Source: Lodderomyces elongisporus (Eukaryota > Ascomycota > Pichiomycetes > Serinales > Debaryomycetaceae). Taken from it: 64,000 nucleotides of DNA. Below are positions 10,766-21,110 of the stretch, piece by piece (position 1 is the stretch's first letter; every line of letters begins with the position of its first letter). The notes under the pieces were generated by a model. That model saw only the letters and a program-made list of their open reading frames with translations. It was not told the DNA's origin and searched no databases. The DNA lies in assembly GCF_030384665.1 (NCBI RefSeq), contig NC_083676.1, positions 1,736,001 through 1,800,000 of the forward strand, in the 5' to 3' direction. The position numbers and the translations under genes are program-made.

Positions 10766-13417
10766 ATGTCAGAACTGACTGCGATAAAACTACCAGCATC
10801 GTTGCCGTATCCGGTGATCATCTCCTCGATACTCTGTCACAAGGGTGACAAGATTGAAAAGCATATGGAGATATTCAATTACAAATACTGGACATATGAA
10901 GATGACCCACACTCAAAAGAAGACCCGCCAAAGAAGATGCGTGTCGAGTGCATTGGATCTTTTGAAAGTCCCATTGAAGGCGAAGTTGATAAGATCAATG
11001 TTGCGCCAAACGAGGAAATAACACATAGCAACATTGACATTTTACATATTAAGGAAGCGTGTGCTCATACGGTACAATATGGTGGATTATGTGCCTTGTG
11101 TGGAAAATCTTTAGATGACGAAAAAGATTATTCAGGTTACGATTACGAGGAAAGGGCCTCGATTGCCATGTCGCATGACAATACCGAATTAAGAATAAGC
11201 TACGATGAAGCTGCAAAAATTGAACATAACACTACGGATAGGTTGAACCAAGAACGAAAATTGATTTTGGTTGTCGATTTGGATCAAACTGTTATCCATG
11301 CAACTGTGGATCCTACAGTGGGCGAATGGCAACTGGACCCTGAAAACCCAAATTACCCTGCAGTGAAAGATGTAAGAACATTCTGTCTCGAAGAGGATCC
11401 AGTGGCGCCTCCTGGATGGAATGGTCCCAAATTAGCGCCAACGAAATGTTGGTACTACGTCAAGGTACGCCCTGGTTTAGCTGAATTTTTGAAAAAAATG
11501 GATGAAAAATATGAGATGCATATTTATACCATGGCCACAAGAAATTACGCATTATCAATAGCGAAGATCATTGACCCTGAAGGAAAATATTTTGGTGATC
11601 GAATCTTGAGTCGAGATGAGAGTGGGTCTTTGACTCATAAAAATTTGAAAAGGCTTTTCCCGGTTGATCAGTCGATGGTTGTCATTATTGACGACAGAGG
11701 AGATGTATGGCAATGGGAAAACAATTTGATCAAGGTTGTGCCGTACGATTTTTTTGTTGGAATTGGAGATATAAATTCGAGTTTTTTACCCAAAAAAAAT
11801 GGTCAACTTACTGGACCAGTTAAGAAAAGGAAATCAATTGCCAAATTAGAAGCTGCGGCAGAATTGAAGATTGAGCAGCAACAAGAGCGAGAGGACCAAG
11901 AGAAGCGCGAACGAGAACTAGAACTAGAACGAAAACGAGAAAGAGAAAGAGAAGGAGAAAGAGAAGGAGAAAGAGAAGGAGAAAGAGAAGGAGAAAGAGA
12001 ACAAGGGAATAGTCAAGAAAATGATGATGTGCAAGAAAAGGGACAAGAAACTGATCAAGAGGTGGATTTTGACAAAGAGAAGGAACTTACAAAGGTGGAT
12101 GAAAGCTCGCCTGAGTTAGTATCGAACCCAGTTGAGCGAATACTCGAGTTGGGTGGTGGTGAAGGAAACACAAATCTACTTCTTGAACAATCGCTTACAC
12201 GAAACCAATCGATTGAGCAGCAACAGCATGATCGACCTTTAGCTAAATTGCAACACGATTTGGAACAGTTACACGAACGACAATCTGAGGGAAGTAAGTC
12301 TGGTGATTCACTGGATGAAGCCGATGTGAGTGATGAAGAAGATAATTTACTATATGACGATGACAATGAACTATTTGCATTAGACAAAGTGCTACAAGAC
12401 GTACATCGTGAGTACTATACCCGGTACGACTCCAATCCAGGTCTGTCGAACAAACCGAATTTGACCGAAATAATACCGGAGATGAAAAGCAAGACGCTTG
12501 CAGGAATTACCATTTTGTTCTCGGGTATCATACCATTAGGTGTGCCTTTAGACTCGGCAGATATAGTTATATGGTGTAAACAATTTGGTGTCAATGTCGT
12601 GAACGAGGTTTATCCCGATGTGACGCATGTCATATGTCGAGATATAAGTGAAGAGAATGGTCCAACCTTTAAAGTTCGAGTAGCTCAGAAATTGTATGGT
12701 GATAAAGTGAAGATAGTCAATCCTGATTGGTTATTCTCGTGCTTGAGCTCGTGGAGTTTAGTAGATGAGACAGAGTATTTGATTCCCACAAATAATCCAA
12801 AGCTCTGGACAATTAAGGACAATGAAGTTGAAAAATATACGAAAAGATTGGAAGATATCAAAAAAGCAAAGTCACAAGCAGAAGCATCAATCGAGTCTGA
12901 CGATCCATTTGCAAATTTTGATTATGATATTGGTGACGCAAATCAAGAAGTCGATGAGTTCCTAGCTGAGCTTAGCGACGACGACGACGACGATGCCGAT
13001 GCCGATGCCGATGACAATGAAGATGAAGATCATAATGATGGTGGCGATGGTACTAACGTCAAAGATGATCGGGAGAAAAGCAAGAGAAAGAATGGCAATC
13101 ATGATAAGGAAATTGGAGAGGATCTGAGTACCAGTAGAAAACGTGCTTTTGATGATTTGAATGACGACGAAATGGAGGATGATGTTGATGATGATGATGA
13201 TGATGAATTGCAAGATGAGCAAGCAAAATCAAATGGACACGATTCATTCATCAAAGATATGTATAGCAAAAAAAGAAAAGTAGAGGATGATGCAGATGGT
13301 GACGGTCCTACACATGACGGAAGAAATGACAATGTCAGTAGCGGAAAGGATGGGGATGTGGATTTAGAAGACTTGGAACAAGAGCTTCTTGATGGATTTA
13401 TTGGTTTAGAGGAATAG
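10766..13417 (+). CDS. FCP1: RNA polymerase II CTD phosphatase Fcp1
   Basis: A protein of 883 aa. Fcp1 dephosphorylates the CTD of the largest Pol II subunit (mainly Ser2-P), recycling the polymerase in the nucleus. The FCPH catalytic domain begins with the aspartyl-phosphatase motif DLDQTVIHAT (Asp171 nucleophile, family DxDx(T/V)) and continues through YVKVRPGLAEFLKKM, TMATRNYA and VVIIDDRGDVW. A BRCT domain spans about 575-670 (FSGIIPLGVPLD to NPDWLFSCLSSW). The C-terminus is very acidic with KKRK patches, as in other Fcp1 proteins that bind TFIIF/TFIIB. A REGE-type charged repeat (about 390-412) lengthens the linker between the two domains. The CTG at 11333-11335 in EWQ-CTG-DP sits where the S. 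pombe protein, as I recall it, has Ser. Confidence 0.96.
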   Translation: MSELTAIKLPASLPYPVIISSILCHKGDKIEKHMEIFNYKYWTYEDDPHSKEDPPKKMRVECIGSFESPIEGEVDKINVAPNEEITHSNIDILHIKEACAHTVQYGGLCALCGKSLDDEKDYSGYDYEERASIAMSHDNTELRISYDEAAKIEHNTTDRLNQERKLILVVDLDQTVIHATVDPTVGEWQLDPENPNYPAVKDVRTFCLEEDPVAPPGWNGPKLAPTKCWYYVKVRPGLAEFLKKMDEKYEMHIYTMATRNYALSIAKIIDPEGKYFGDRILSRDESGSLTHKNLKRLFPVDQSMVVIIDDRGDVWQWENNLIKVVPYDFFVGIGDINSSFLPKKNGQLTGPVKKRKSIAKLEAAAELKIEQQQEREDQEKRERELELERKREREREGEREGEREGEREGEREQGNSQENDDVQEKGQETDQEVDFDKEKELTKVDESSPELVSNPVERILELGGGEGNTNLLLEQSLTRNQSIEQQQHDRPLAKLQHDLEQLHERQSEGSKSGDSLDEADVSDEEDNLLYDDDNELFALDKVLQDVHREYYTRYDSNPGLSNKPNLTEIIPEMKSKTLAGITILFSGIIPLGVPLDSADIVIWCKQFGVNVVNEVYPDVTHVICRDISEENGPTFKVRVAQKLYGDKVKIVNPDWLFSCLSSWSLVDETEYLIPTNNPKLWTIKDNEVEKYTKRLEDIKKAKSQAEASIESDDPFANFDYDIGDANQEVDEFLAELSDDDDDDADADADDNEDEDHNDGGDGTNVKDDREKSKRKNGNHDKEIGEDLSTSRKRAFDDLNDDEMEDDVDDDDDDELQDEQAKSNGHDSFIKDMYSKKRKVEDDADGDGPTHDGRNDNVSSGKDGDVDLEDLEQELLDGFIGLEE
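11938..12001 (+). repeat. 12-bp in-frame tandem repeat in FCP1
   Basis: About five units of GAGAAAGAGAAG encode repeated Arg-Glu-Gly-Glu in the linker between the phosphatase and BRCT domains. Confidence 0.85.
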
Positions 13418-15109
13418 ACAGTTTTTTTTCCTTTTTTGTTTCCTTTTTTTATTGCCTTCTTTTTTTCCTTTCTTTGACCTTTTTTGTCTCCCTTCTTGTT
13501 TCTTTCTAGTTTCTTTCGTGTTCCATTTCATTTGTCTTGCTTTTTAATTTCCTTCATCTGCCCTTGTAAGTATACCGTATGTATACTCAACGTCTACTTT
13601 TTGTGGATAGATTCGCAACCGATTGTCCATCTTTCCGTTAAAATGTTTGAAAATGAGGTATAGCTGACTCAGGATGCCATAAAACATTACATCTAGTCAA
13701 ATATAATACAGGCAATTTGGGGCAAAAAAAAAAAAAGTAGAAAACTATACCATTGCTACTATATCGCTATTGAAGTTACGTACGTGGGTGGACTAGTTTT
13801 ATTTACTTTTTTTTTCTTTTTGTAACGTGCTTGCGGCTCATTATTGCATGTTCAAGATTCTTCTTTCTTTTTTCCTCTTTCTTTTTTCCTCTTTCTTTTT
13901 TCTGTTTTGTGTTTTGTGTTTTGTGTTGAGGTTGAACTTGAAAATTTAGAAACAACTGATTGGTTCCATGTATATGCAAATACCAGTGCTTTATTTTTAT
14001 TTTCTTTTTTAACTCTTTCCTTTATTGTTATTGTTCTTTATTTTTACCCGTGATTGGATCTACAATTATCGGCAAAGTATATACAACTACTTTTATTCAA
14101 TAAACACACCTCACTGCTATAAACAAACACTATTTTGTCTGCTTTTGAAAAAAAAAAAAAAAGAACACAGTGGTTGGTACTCGTTGTGAGGTATTTTCCA
14201 AGGTATTTTCCAAGTTACTTTTCTAAACCTTTTTTAAACCACGTTATTGCTTCCCCTCTGCTGTTTCAAAATGTCTCGGATTATTTGTTTTTTATTTGTT
14301 CGTTTTCTTTTTTTTTTGGTCTCTCACTCTCTCTCACTCTCTCGCACTGAAAAGCATTCACTACGAGCACTACAACGAATATTAGATCATATAGATTTCA
14401 GTAGATGTATCACCAGACTCGAAAACATAAGTCGTGGTTATTTTTTTCTTTTGCAATTAAAGTTCCTTCTTTGCAAATGTTATTCATGTAAACAATCATG
14501 TTTCAAACTCAAGAGTATTACCGATCTATATGCTCAACTTGTTTTGACTTGAGCATATGCTATATTAGTATTTCCGATTTTGTGATACATTCCAACGCGA
14601 AATCTCTAAAAATAGCTTCATCAGATTGAAAAAATGTGCCAACAAGGCATCTTTTCCTTATACTACTTCCATTTCCTCCTTTACTGTTCGTACAAATCAT
14701 TTCTGTTTTTTTTTTTTCGTCAGTATCACAACTTTGCTGTTGTTTAGACTGTATTGAATGATAAACGTCTAGCTCAAGTTTCGTATCCTTTGCCTGTTAT
14801 ATTACTATTTGTTTCTCTCCGGAAAAAAAAATGCTTAATCATTAAAACTCCATAATCTTTGTTCACAATGCTTTTCTGTGCAATCAAAGTCATGCCGGAT
14901 GCACTGACAATACACGATTTTGTGAGGCTGTGGCTTAAATATGCACATGTATATGAATATATATAACTCTGTATAAGTATATATAAATGTGCAAAGAGAA
15001 GGATTCCAAACTTTTTTTTGTCAATGTCAATCATCAACATAATTGTATACTACTCACTTTGCAATTGATCGCTAATTGAAAAGAAAAATAAGATATAATT
15101 ACTTTCAAA
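13418..15109. other. 1.7 kb intergenic region after FCP1
   Basis: No gene is seen. The first 150 bases are T-rich (TTTTTTCCTTT units). A second CTTTTTTCCT repeat lies near 13860-13900 with a following TTTTGTG repeat, A-tracts near 13725 and 14148, and a CTCTCACT repeat near 14320-14345. Short reading frames here are low-complexity and not convincing. Confidence 0.55.
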
Positions 15110-16360
15110 ATGACGTCGATTTGTTTTCGTGCTATCATCATCTTTTTTTCACTAGCGTGCTTAATACTTTCATGTTTTGCAATTGCTGGATCTTACAAGA
15201 ATGCCAATTATTTAACATCAACATACTTAATCAATTTTCATTTAGATGGCTTAGACTTGAGACAAATCATTAGCACATCGATTGGTTCGGGAAGCAGGAA
15301 AATAAAGAGGGCAGATACTACTGCAACTGCTACTGCTACAGTTAGTACTGGCACCACATTTTCAACCTCGTCAAATACTGGTTTAGCAACTACAGTAGCT
15401 TCTCAAGTGGAAGCATGGGCTAACGCAGCTTCAGGTTTGACTTCTTCTTCTACCACAGATGCCTCGGACATAATTTCTGCCATTGCTGATGTTTTGGATA
15501 ACCTTTCGGCGCTGGAGTTGGGTCTTGCCGATGTATATTCGACTAGTTTTTGGGGATATTGCCGTGGTGAAAAAACTGGAAACAGTACAACAGCAACCAC
15601 TTCTTCTTCTTCTTCTTCTTCTTCAACATCGTCATCGTCGAACAGCTCGGTATTAAAATGGATGGACAATAATTTTGATAATTCAGATGTCAATTATACA
15701 TGGTGTTCAGCACCAAAAGTTGGGTTTTTCTTTGATCCAGTGGAGATACTAAAGGAGGAATTGAATAGAACTATCGATGGTAAAAGTGTCGACTCACAAT
15801 CAGATGATATTAGTCAGTTATCTCAAACATACAAGAGTGAGTTGAAACAGTTGATTGATAATTTATCTCTTCTGGATTTGAACTTGCCGGGTAATTTGCA
15901 AAATGACTTAAAGACTCTCAACAACTTAACCAAAGCGGGTTTTGCGTTGATGATAATAACGTCGGTGTTGTCATTCATATCTATTGTCGTGCAATTGATG
16001 GGCTGTTGTGTATCTCCCGATAATTGTTGCTTGTCGTTTCTCAACTTCATGTTGCAAGTGCTAGTATTTCTAGCAGCAATCATAGGGGCAGGATTAGTAA
16101 CTGGCTGTTATGTGTTTGTTAGAAAGCAGATTAATAACAATTTGAGTGAATTCGGAATCAAATCGTTCTTGTCTATAAATTTCTATGCGTTTGCATTTTC
16201 AGCTGCGGTGGCGGCATTATTAGTGGTGATTTTCAGCCTTTTGGGCCATTGTTGTGGAATTTGTGGTGGTAGAAGGGTAGGAAGGGGAAGGGGAAGGTAT
16301 AGAGCAGCCAGACAAGATGCTCCTGCTGCTTATGAGCATTACCATGAAGTTGAAAAGTAA
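15110..16360 (+). CDS. SUR7/PalI-family four-pass plasma membrane protein
   Basis: A protein of 416 aa. Layout: a first membrane segment at about 5-27 (FRAIIIFFSLACLILSCFAI), a large Ser/Thr-rich extracellular loop (about 28-275) with several N-glycosylation sequons, then three segments at about 276-300, 305-330 and 358-382. It ends in an Arg/Gly-rich cytosolic tail. The loop has FWGYCRGE and, later, TWCSAPKVGFFFDP, matching the loop 'YC' and 'W-C' pattern of Sur7/Pun1/Fmp45-like proteins. Such proteins sit in eisosome/MCC plasma-membrane domains and affect wall and stress responses. Which paralogue this is cannot be told from sequence alone. A (TCT)n run encodes poly-Ser near residues 164-178. 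Confidence 0.75.
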   Translation: MTSICFRAIIIFFSLACLILSCFAIAGSYKNANYLTSTYLINFHLDGLDLRQIISTSIGSGSRKIKRADTTATATATVSTGTTFSTSSNTGLATTVASQVEAWANAASGLTSSSTTDASDIISAIADVLDNLSALELGLADVYSTSFWGYCRGEKTGNSTTATTSSSSSSSSTSSSSNSSVLKWMDNNFDNSDVNYTWCSAPKVGFFFDPVEILKEELNRTIDGKSVDSQSDDISQLSQTYKSELKQLIDNLSLLDLNLPGNLQNDLKTLNNLTKAGFALMIITSVLSFISIVVQLMGCCVSPDNCCLSFLNFMLQVLVFLAAIIGAGLVTGCYVFVRKQINNNLSEFGIKSFLSINFYAFAFSAAVAALLVVIFSLLGHCCGICGGRRVGRGRGRYRAARQDAPAAYEHYHEVEK

Positions 16361-16904
16361 AAGACTTGGAAGTCATAGCTCCCGTCAATATTAAATTCGT
16401 GGTGAATTAATAGTGCCATTTGTTTTTACTCAAGTTGACTCGTTCATTTCTTCTTGTTTTAACGAACAAATAAACACTTTAATATATATAAATGTATATT
16501 GTTTAACTATTGCTTTTTATTTAATATTGTTAAAAGTTAATGATGTATATCTTATTGTTAGTTTGTTTTTTTTTTGCTACGAGTATTACAGGTTAACCCT
16601 TTTGATCATGGTGAATGTCATTTGGCAACCATTTTATAGTACGTAAGTGCGCTACCTTTGAACAACCTTTATAAAAAGTTGGGCGGAAAAAAAAAATAAT
16701 TGATAATATTGTGATGATGTTCTTGAAGTGTTTGAAAGCACGCCGCACAATAAAACATCACCTAAATTTCACATTTGTTTGTCACCAATCATCACCTATC
16801 ATTTGAATTATTTTGAATACTATCAATCTTATTATCACTTTCTTGCTTTCTTGCTTTTTCTTTTATTTTTCTTTCTGCAATCCTCAGAAAGCCTTTACTC
16901 AAAC
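16361..16904. other. Intergenic region upstream of PRP19
   Basis: No gene is seen. The reading frame of PRP19 stays open back to 16728, but the upstream part is hydrophobic, encoded by a T-rich leader, and is not part of the U-box protein. Confidence 0.55.
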
Positions 16905-18572
16905 ATGATTTGTGCACTTTCGGGACTTCCAATTCAAAATCCCGTTGCATCGCCCAAGAGCGGGTCCGTTTTTGAAAAGAAATACATAGAGAAATACGTT
17001 CTCACCAGTGGGAAAGATCCAATAAATGATGAACCATTAACTATAGGGGAGCTTATATCATTACGTATTACCCCCTTGTCACAAACCTCATCTATACCTG
17101 GCTCATTAAATGGGAATGGTAATGATTCATCAAACCCTAACAACAACAGCAACAGCAACATCAATAATAATGATAATGATAACAATGACATTAACATTAT
17201 ACCACCAGCTCCTGCCACATCATCAATTCCGTCACTTCTTTCAACATTACAGAACGAGTGGGACAGTATTGTTCTTGAATTATTCACACTACGAAAAACT
17301 GTACAGCTGTTGAAACAACAACTCAGCATGGCTTTGTACCGTGCTGATGCTTCAGTGAATGTTGCTGCAAAAGCTCTTAGAGAACGCGATCAAGCTAGAA
17401 GAGAGATTGAACGATTGGTGTTGAGCTTAGAAGTCAAACCAGAGGAAAAAACGGAGGACAAAGATAATATAGATGAGGAAAAGATAAATACGGGCGATGG
17501 TGTGTTACAACAGATTCAAGAAGCCAAAGAAAAGTTGTTTATCGAGCACAAGAGCAAAAAGGTAAAGTTTCCATACACTGCAAACAAGTTTCGATTTGCT
17601 AGTGTATCCGAAGCCAATGGAGTATTCAAAGTGAAGCTTGATGCTTCAGATTTACTTGAAAAGCATGTAAGGTTTGAGACCCTTAATAAGACTATTAGCT
17701 TGGTGCATGAAAATGAAGTCATATCATACAGTCTTTTTGATAACTTATTCACAAAGTGGCAAACAAGCCTGAAAGATGATATTACAAAGTTTTGTATTAA
17801 CAGCCACGGTGTGATTGCTGCTGCATATGGTTCTACATTGGAATTCTCTACAGGTGCGAAATTTGGAATTAAAGCAGCAGAAATTGTTGCACATCCTGAA
17901 CTCAACTTGTTTGTTGTATTTACCGAGACCGAGTATTTAATCACAAATGGTCAAGAAGTACTCTTTAAAAAGAATCTCACCTTTAGCACGGATTTGGCGG
18001 CAATACATGTGGATGGACAATTAATCGCATTGGATGATAAAAAGCAAATACTGTTATTCGATCTAGTGTCGGGTGAGGTTGTTGGATCTGTCCCGTACGT
18101 GGAACACACAATTTCAACCTCAAGTTCAAAAACTAGGTTAAACCGCTCAGTAATACAGATACAGTTTGCAGCAAATGGGTACTGGTTGTTTATTTTGTCT
18201 GATATCTTTGATGGAACGATTGATAAAGACCATGGTATTGTAAGCGTTATACAAGTGATTGATTTGAGGAAAATTGCAGAAGTGAAGAAATTTGAGTTTG
18301 ATTTCAAGGTAGACAATTTTGTTATTGATCCAACTTCAACGGTGCTTTTTGTAAATAATGAGGATGGAATCTCGTCATCGATATATCTGAAAAAGACAAA
18401 GACATGGAGTGCTTGGGAAAGTGTAGAGTTTGCAGAAGGTATGAGCAAGGGTAAGAATGTTTTAAGGTTGTTTTCTAATGTGGATGATATTGCCAAGAAC
18501 CAGAATTTGGAGTTGGTTCATTTGGATGGGTATAATGACGTGTGCAGATGTCTACGATTAGAAGGAGTATAG
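16905..18572 (+). CDS. PRP19: Pre-mRNA splicing factor and U-box ubiquitin ligase Prp19
   Basis: A protein of 555 aa. Prp19 is the core of the NineTeen Complex and is needed for spliceosome activation. The start at 16905 gives MICALSGLPIQNPVASPKSG, which begins the U-box directly, as in all Prp19 proteins. The U-box runs to about residue 70 (VFEKKYIEKYV, DPINDEPLTIGELI). A coiled-coil tetramerisation region follows (about 120-180; LLSTLQNEWDSIVLELFTLR and LYRADASVNVAAKALRERDQ). The C-terminal half is a divergent WD40 propeller without clear WD signatures. An Asn/Asp/Ser-rich insertion (about 72-105) separates U-box and coiled coil. It is longer than the roughly 500-aa S. cerevisiae protein. 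Confidence 0.95.
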   Translation: MICALSGLPIQNPVASPKSGSVFEKKYIEKYVLTSGKDPINDEPLTIGELISLRITPLSQTSSIPGSLNGNGNDSSNPNNNSNSNINNNDNDNNDINIIPPAPATSSIPSLLSTLQNEWDSIVLELFTLRKTVQLLKQQLSMALYRADASVNVAAKALRERDQARREIERLVLSLEVKPEEKTEDKDNIDEEKINTGDGVLQQIQEAKEKLFIEHKSKKVKFPYTANKFRFASVSEANGVFKVKLDASDLLEKHVRFETLNKTISLVHENEVISYSLFDNLFTKWQTSLKDDITKFCINSHGVIAAAYGSTLEFSTGAKFGIKAAEIVAHPELNLFVVFTETEYLITNGQEVLFKKNLTFSTDLAAIHVDGQLIALDDKKQILLFDLVSGEVVGSVPYVEHTISTSSSKTRLNRSVIQIQFAANGYWLFILSDIFDGTIDKDHGIVSVIQVIDLRKIAEVKKFEFDFKVDNFVIDPTSTVLFVNNEDGISSSIYLKKTKTWSAWESVEFAEGMSKGKNVLRLFSNVDDIAKNQNLELVHLDGYNDVCRCLRLEGV

Positions 18573-19109
18573 AAGCGACAATATACAATTAATACGCAAT
18601 ATACTGGTGACTCGGTCGGTCAATCAATAAATAATTAAGTCGGTTAACCATACGTCGATTTAGACGAGTGTGGCCAGACTATATACTAGTGTACAGACTA
18701 TATACCAGTGTATCACAACTAAGACTTGTTTTTCCAAACCATCCGGTACAGTTGATACTCTCAATTAATCCCGATCCCTTAATATCTCTGTTTATCTTTA
18801 CTAATTGTGTAAGTTTTCCCCTTTGACCCACACTTAATTACAGTTTGCTGCAAACAATAAAAAAGCAAAAAAAAAAAAGCAAAAGAAAGCAAAAGAAAGC
18901 AAAAAAAAAGTAATAAAAAAAAATTAAACCCGAACGGATTGCGCTATTTTGATCTACCGTACTATTATTACCTCCTTTAAAGTATAAATCACCAATTTAT
19001 CCTTGATTCCTTTTCTTATCCTTGTTCTTTCTTTTCTTTTCCCTGATATCAATTTTGATTATTTTTTTTTTTCTTTACCTTCCTTCTTGACAATTTACAA
19101 AACAATAAG
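18573..19109. other. Intergenic region PRP19-PGM3
   Basis: Contents: two adjacent copies of a 19-bp sequence beginning AGACTATATAC (18677-18714), A-rich tracts with AAAGCAAAAG units (18855-18925), and a T/C-rich leader before the PGM3 start. No gene is seen. Confidence 0.55.
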
Positions 19110-21110
19110 ATGAGCATTTCCACTCAAGAAATAAATAAATTGGCACAGGATTGGTTATCAATTGACCCCAATCCCAAATCCAAGCTGGAAATCCAACAAT
19201 TATTAGATGCTCAAGACTATACAAAATTGCAGGCAAAATTGTATCCACGGATTGCCTTTGGCACTGCTGGGTTAAGATCATCCATGGAGTCGGGTTTTGC
19301 ACATATGAATGATGTTACCGTGTTACAGGCATCTCAGGGTTTTGTCAGCTTTCTCATCAATAAGGCTCAGCTGAATGAAATTCCATCTATTGTAGTTGGA
19401 TATGATCATAGGTATCATTCGCAAAGGTATGCTGAGTTATTGGCGAGTGTGGCACTTGCAAAAGGCTTAGTAGTTTACTATTTGGGATCAGTAGATCACT
19501 TGTCACTGGAATCATTGGCGCTCTCGGGAGATAAAGATGCTATAGCAAAGTTCCAATTTGGTGCAAATGGTGCAAATGGTGGAAATGGTGAAAATGGTGA
19601 AAATAACAAGTATGGAGAAGACGGTAGAGAAGTTGGAGGAAATGCAAAAGATGCCGCTTTGAGAGAATATGTGCACACGCCCATAGTTCCATATGCTATA
19701 GATGAGTTAAAAGCCTCGGGAGGTGTTATGATCACTGCATCACATAACCCAGCAAAGGACAATGGATACAAAGTATACTATTCAAATGGATGTCAGATCA
19801 TTCCTCCTATTGATAGTGAAATTTCGGACTCAATCGAAGAGAATTTAATCCCATGGAGCAAAGAGAATGTTTGGGATGTTGTTGGAAATTTCAAACTTGG
19901 TATAGAAAATGGCAAATTGAAGCACGTAAGAACGGAGATTGTGCAGAAATATGTTGATGCTGTGAAACACAAATTGATCAAGAACCATGACTTGGACTTT
20001 AATTTTGTTTATACTCCAATGCACGGGGTGGGGTTAGATGTATTTGAACAATGTTTGAAATTATTCAACTTGAAACAAGGATATGAGGTGGTTGCAAAGC
20101 AAGCAGTTCCTGATCCGGCATTCCCCACAGTGAGTTTCCCCAATCCTGAGGAGAAAGGTGCATTGGATTTGGCTATGGAGACTGCAAAAGCAAAGGGCAT
20201 CAATTTAGTTGTGGCAAATGATCCAGATGCTGATCGGTTTAGTGTAGCTGTTGTTGACAAATCCGGTAAATTTAAGCAATTAACAGGCAATGAGATTGGG
20301 TTTTTATTTGCAATGTATGTGATTGAAACATTGCCTAAAGAAGAGCTCAAAAAGACATACTTATTGAACTCTACTGTTTCGTCGCAAATTCTCAAGGCTA
20401 TGGCTGCAAGAGATGGTTTCCATTATGCTGACACCTTAACTGGTTTTAAATGGGTTGGTAATAAGGCCATTGATTTGGAGAAGGAAGATTATTTGGTACC
20501 ATTTGCATATGAAGAGGCTATTGGGTTTATGTTTAGCTTAGTTCATGATAAGGATGGAGTTTCAGCGGCGGTAACGTTTTTGCAATTATACCAACAATGG
20601 TTTGCAAACAATACTCAGAATGTTTTTGATAAGTTGGAAGAAGGATATCAGAGATATGGTTGGTTCAAAGATTTTAATGGGTATTATAGAGTGAATGATG
20701 TCTCCATTACAGGTAAGATCTTCCAAGATATTAGAGATTCATACAAGGGTCAGGAGTACCCTACTGAGATTGGTGATTTCAAAGTTATAGATTGGAGAGA
20801 TTTGACGATTGGATATGAGTTACTGACACGAGATCATGTTCCCGATTTGCCAGTTGACCTGCATTCACAAATGATTACTGCCGTTTTAAAGCCACTCGAT
20901 CAATATGGCAAAGATGCTGACGATCGCGACTTGTCAGTGAGGTTCACGTGTAGAGGCTCGGGTACGGAACCGAAATTGAAAGTTTACATTGAGGGTAAGT
21001 CCACAGTGAGTGGCTCTGATGCTGTGGGTATTGCGGATAAATGTTGGGAGGCTCTCAAAACCTATTGGTTCAAGCCTGACCATTACCATTTGCAGGAAAA
21101 CAAACCATGA
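19110..21110 (+). CDS. PGM3: Phosphoribomutase / phosphoglucomutase (PGM3/PRM15 type)
   Basis: A protein of 666 aa of the alpha-D-phosphohexomutase superfamily, PGM2/PGM2L1 branch. It interconverts ribose 1- and 5-phosphate and has minor phosphoglucomutase activity. It has AFGTAGLRSSMESGFAHMND near the N-terminus, the phosphoserine loop GVMITASHNPAKDNGYKVY (Ser211), the Mg-binding loop DPDADRFSVA (Asp371 on), the sugar-binding FAYEEAIGFM and the C-terminal phosphate loop FTCRGSGTEPKLK. A Gly-Ala-Asn/Gly-Glu-Asn repeat (about residues 150-170) is inserted before the VHTPIVPYA strand and makes the protein longer than the S. cerevisiae one (about 620 aa). The next two plus-strand genes, VAN1 and PSA1, also act in sugar phosphate or mannose metabolism. 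Confidence 0.93.
   Translation: MSISTQEINKLAQDWLSIDPNPKSKLEIQQLLDAQDYTKLQAKLYPRIAFGTAGLRSSMESGFAHMNDVTVLQASQGFVSFLINKAQLNEIPSIVVGYDHRYHSQRYAELLASVALAKGLVVYYLGSVDHLSLESLALSGDKDAIAKFQFGANGANGGNGENGENNKYGEDGREVGGNAKDAALREYVHTPIVPYAIDELKASGGVMITASHNPAKDNGYKVYYSNGCQIIPPIDSEISDSIEENLIPWSKENVWDVVGNFKLGIENGKLKHVRTEIVQKYVDAVKHKLIKNHDLDFNFVYTPMHGVGLDVFEQCLKLFNLKQGYEVVAKQAVPDPAFPTVSFPNPEEKGALDLAMETAKAKGINLVVANDPDADRFSVAVVDKSGKFKQLTGNEIGFLFAMYVIETLPKEELKKTYLLNSTVSSQILKAMAARDGFHYADTLTGFKWVGNKAIDLEKEDYLVPFAYEEAIGFMFSLVHDKDGVSAAVTFLQLYQQWFANNTQNVFDKLEEGYQRYGWFKDFNGYYRVNDVSITGKIFQDIRDSYKGQEYPTEIGDFKVIDWRDLTIGYELLTRDHVPDLPVDLHSQMITAVLKPLDQYGKDADDRDLSVRFTCRGSGTEPKLKVYIEGKSTVSGSDAVGIADKCWEALKTYWFKPDHYHLQENKP

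Noticed and set aside
12055..13332. Several minus-strand frames inside FCP1
   Set aside because: Shadows of the acidic GAT/GAC-rich coding sequence.
16728..16904. N-terminal extension of PRP19 with a hydrophobic stretch resembling a signal anchor
   Set aside because: The U-box must start near the N-terminus and Prp19 is nuclear; the hydrophobic residues come from a T-rich leader.
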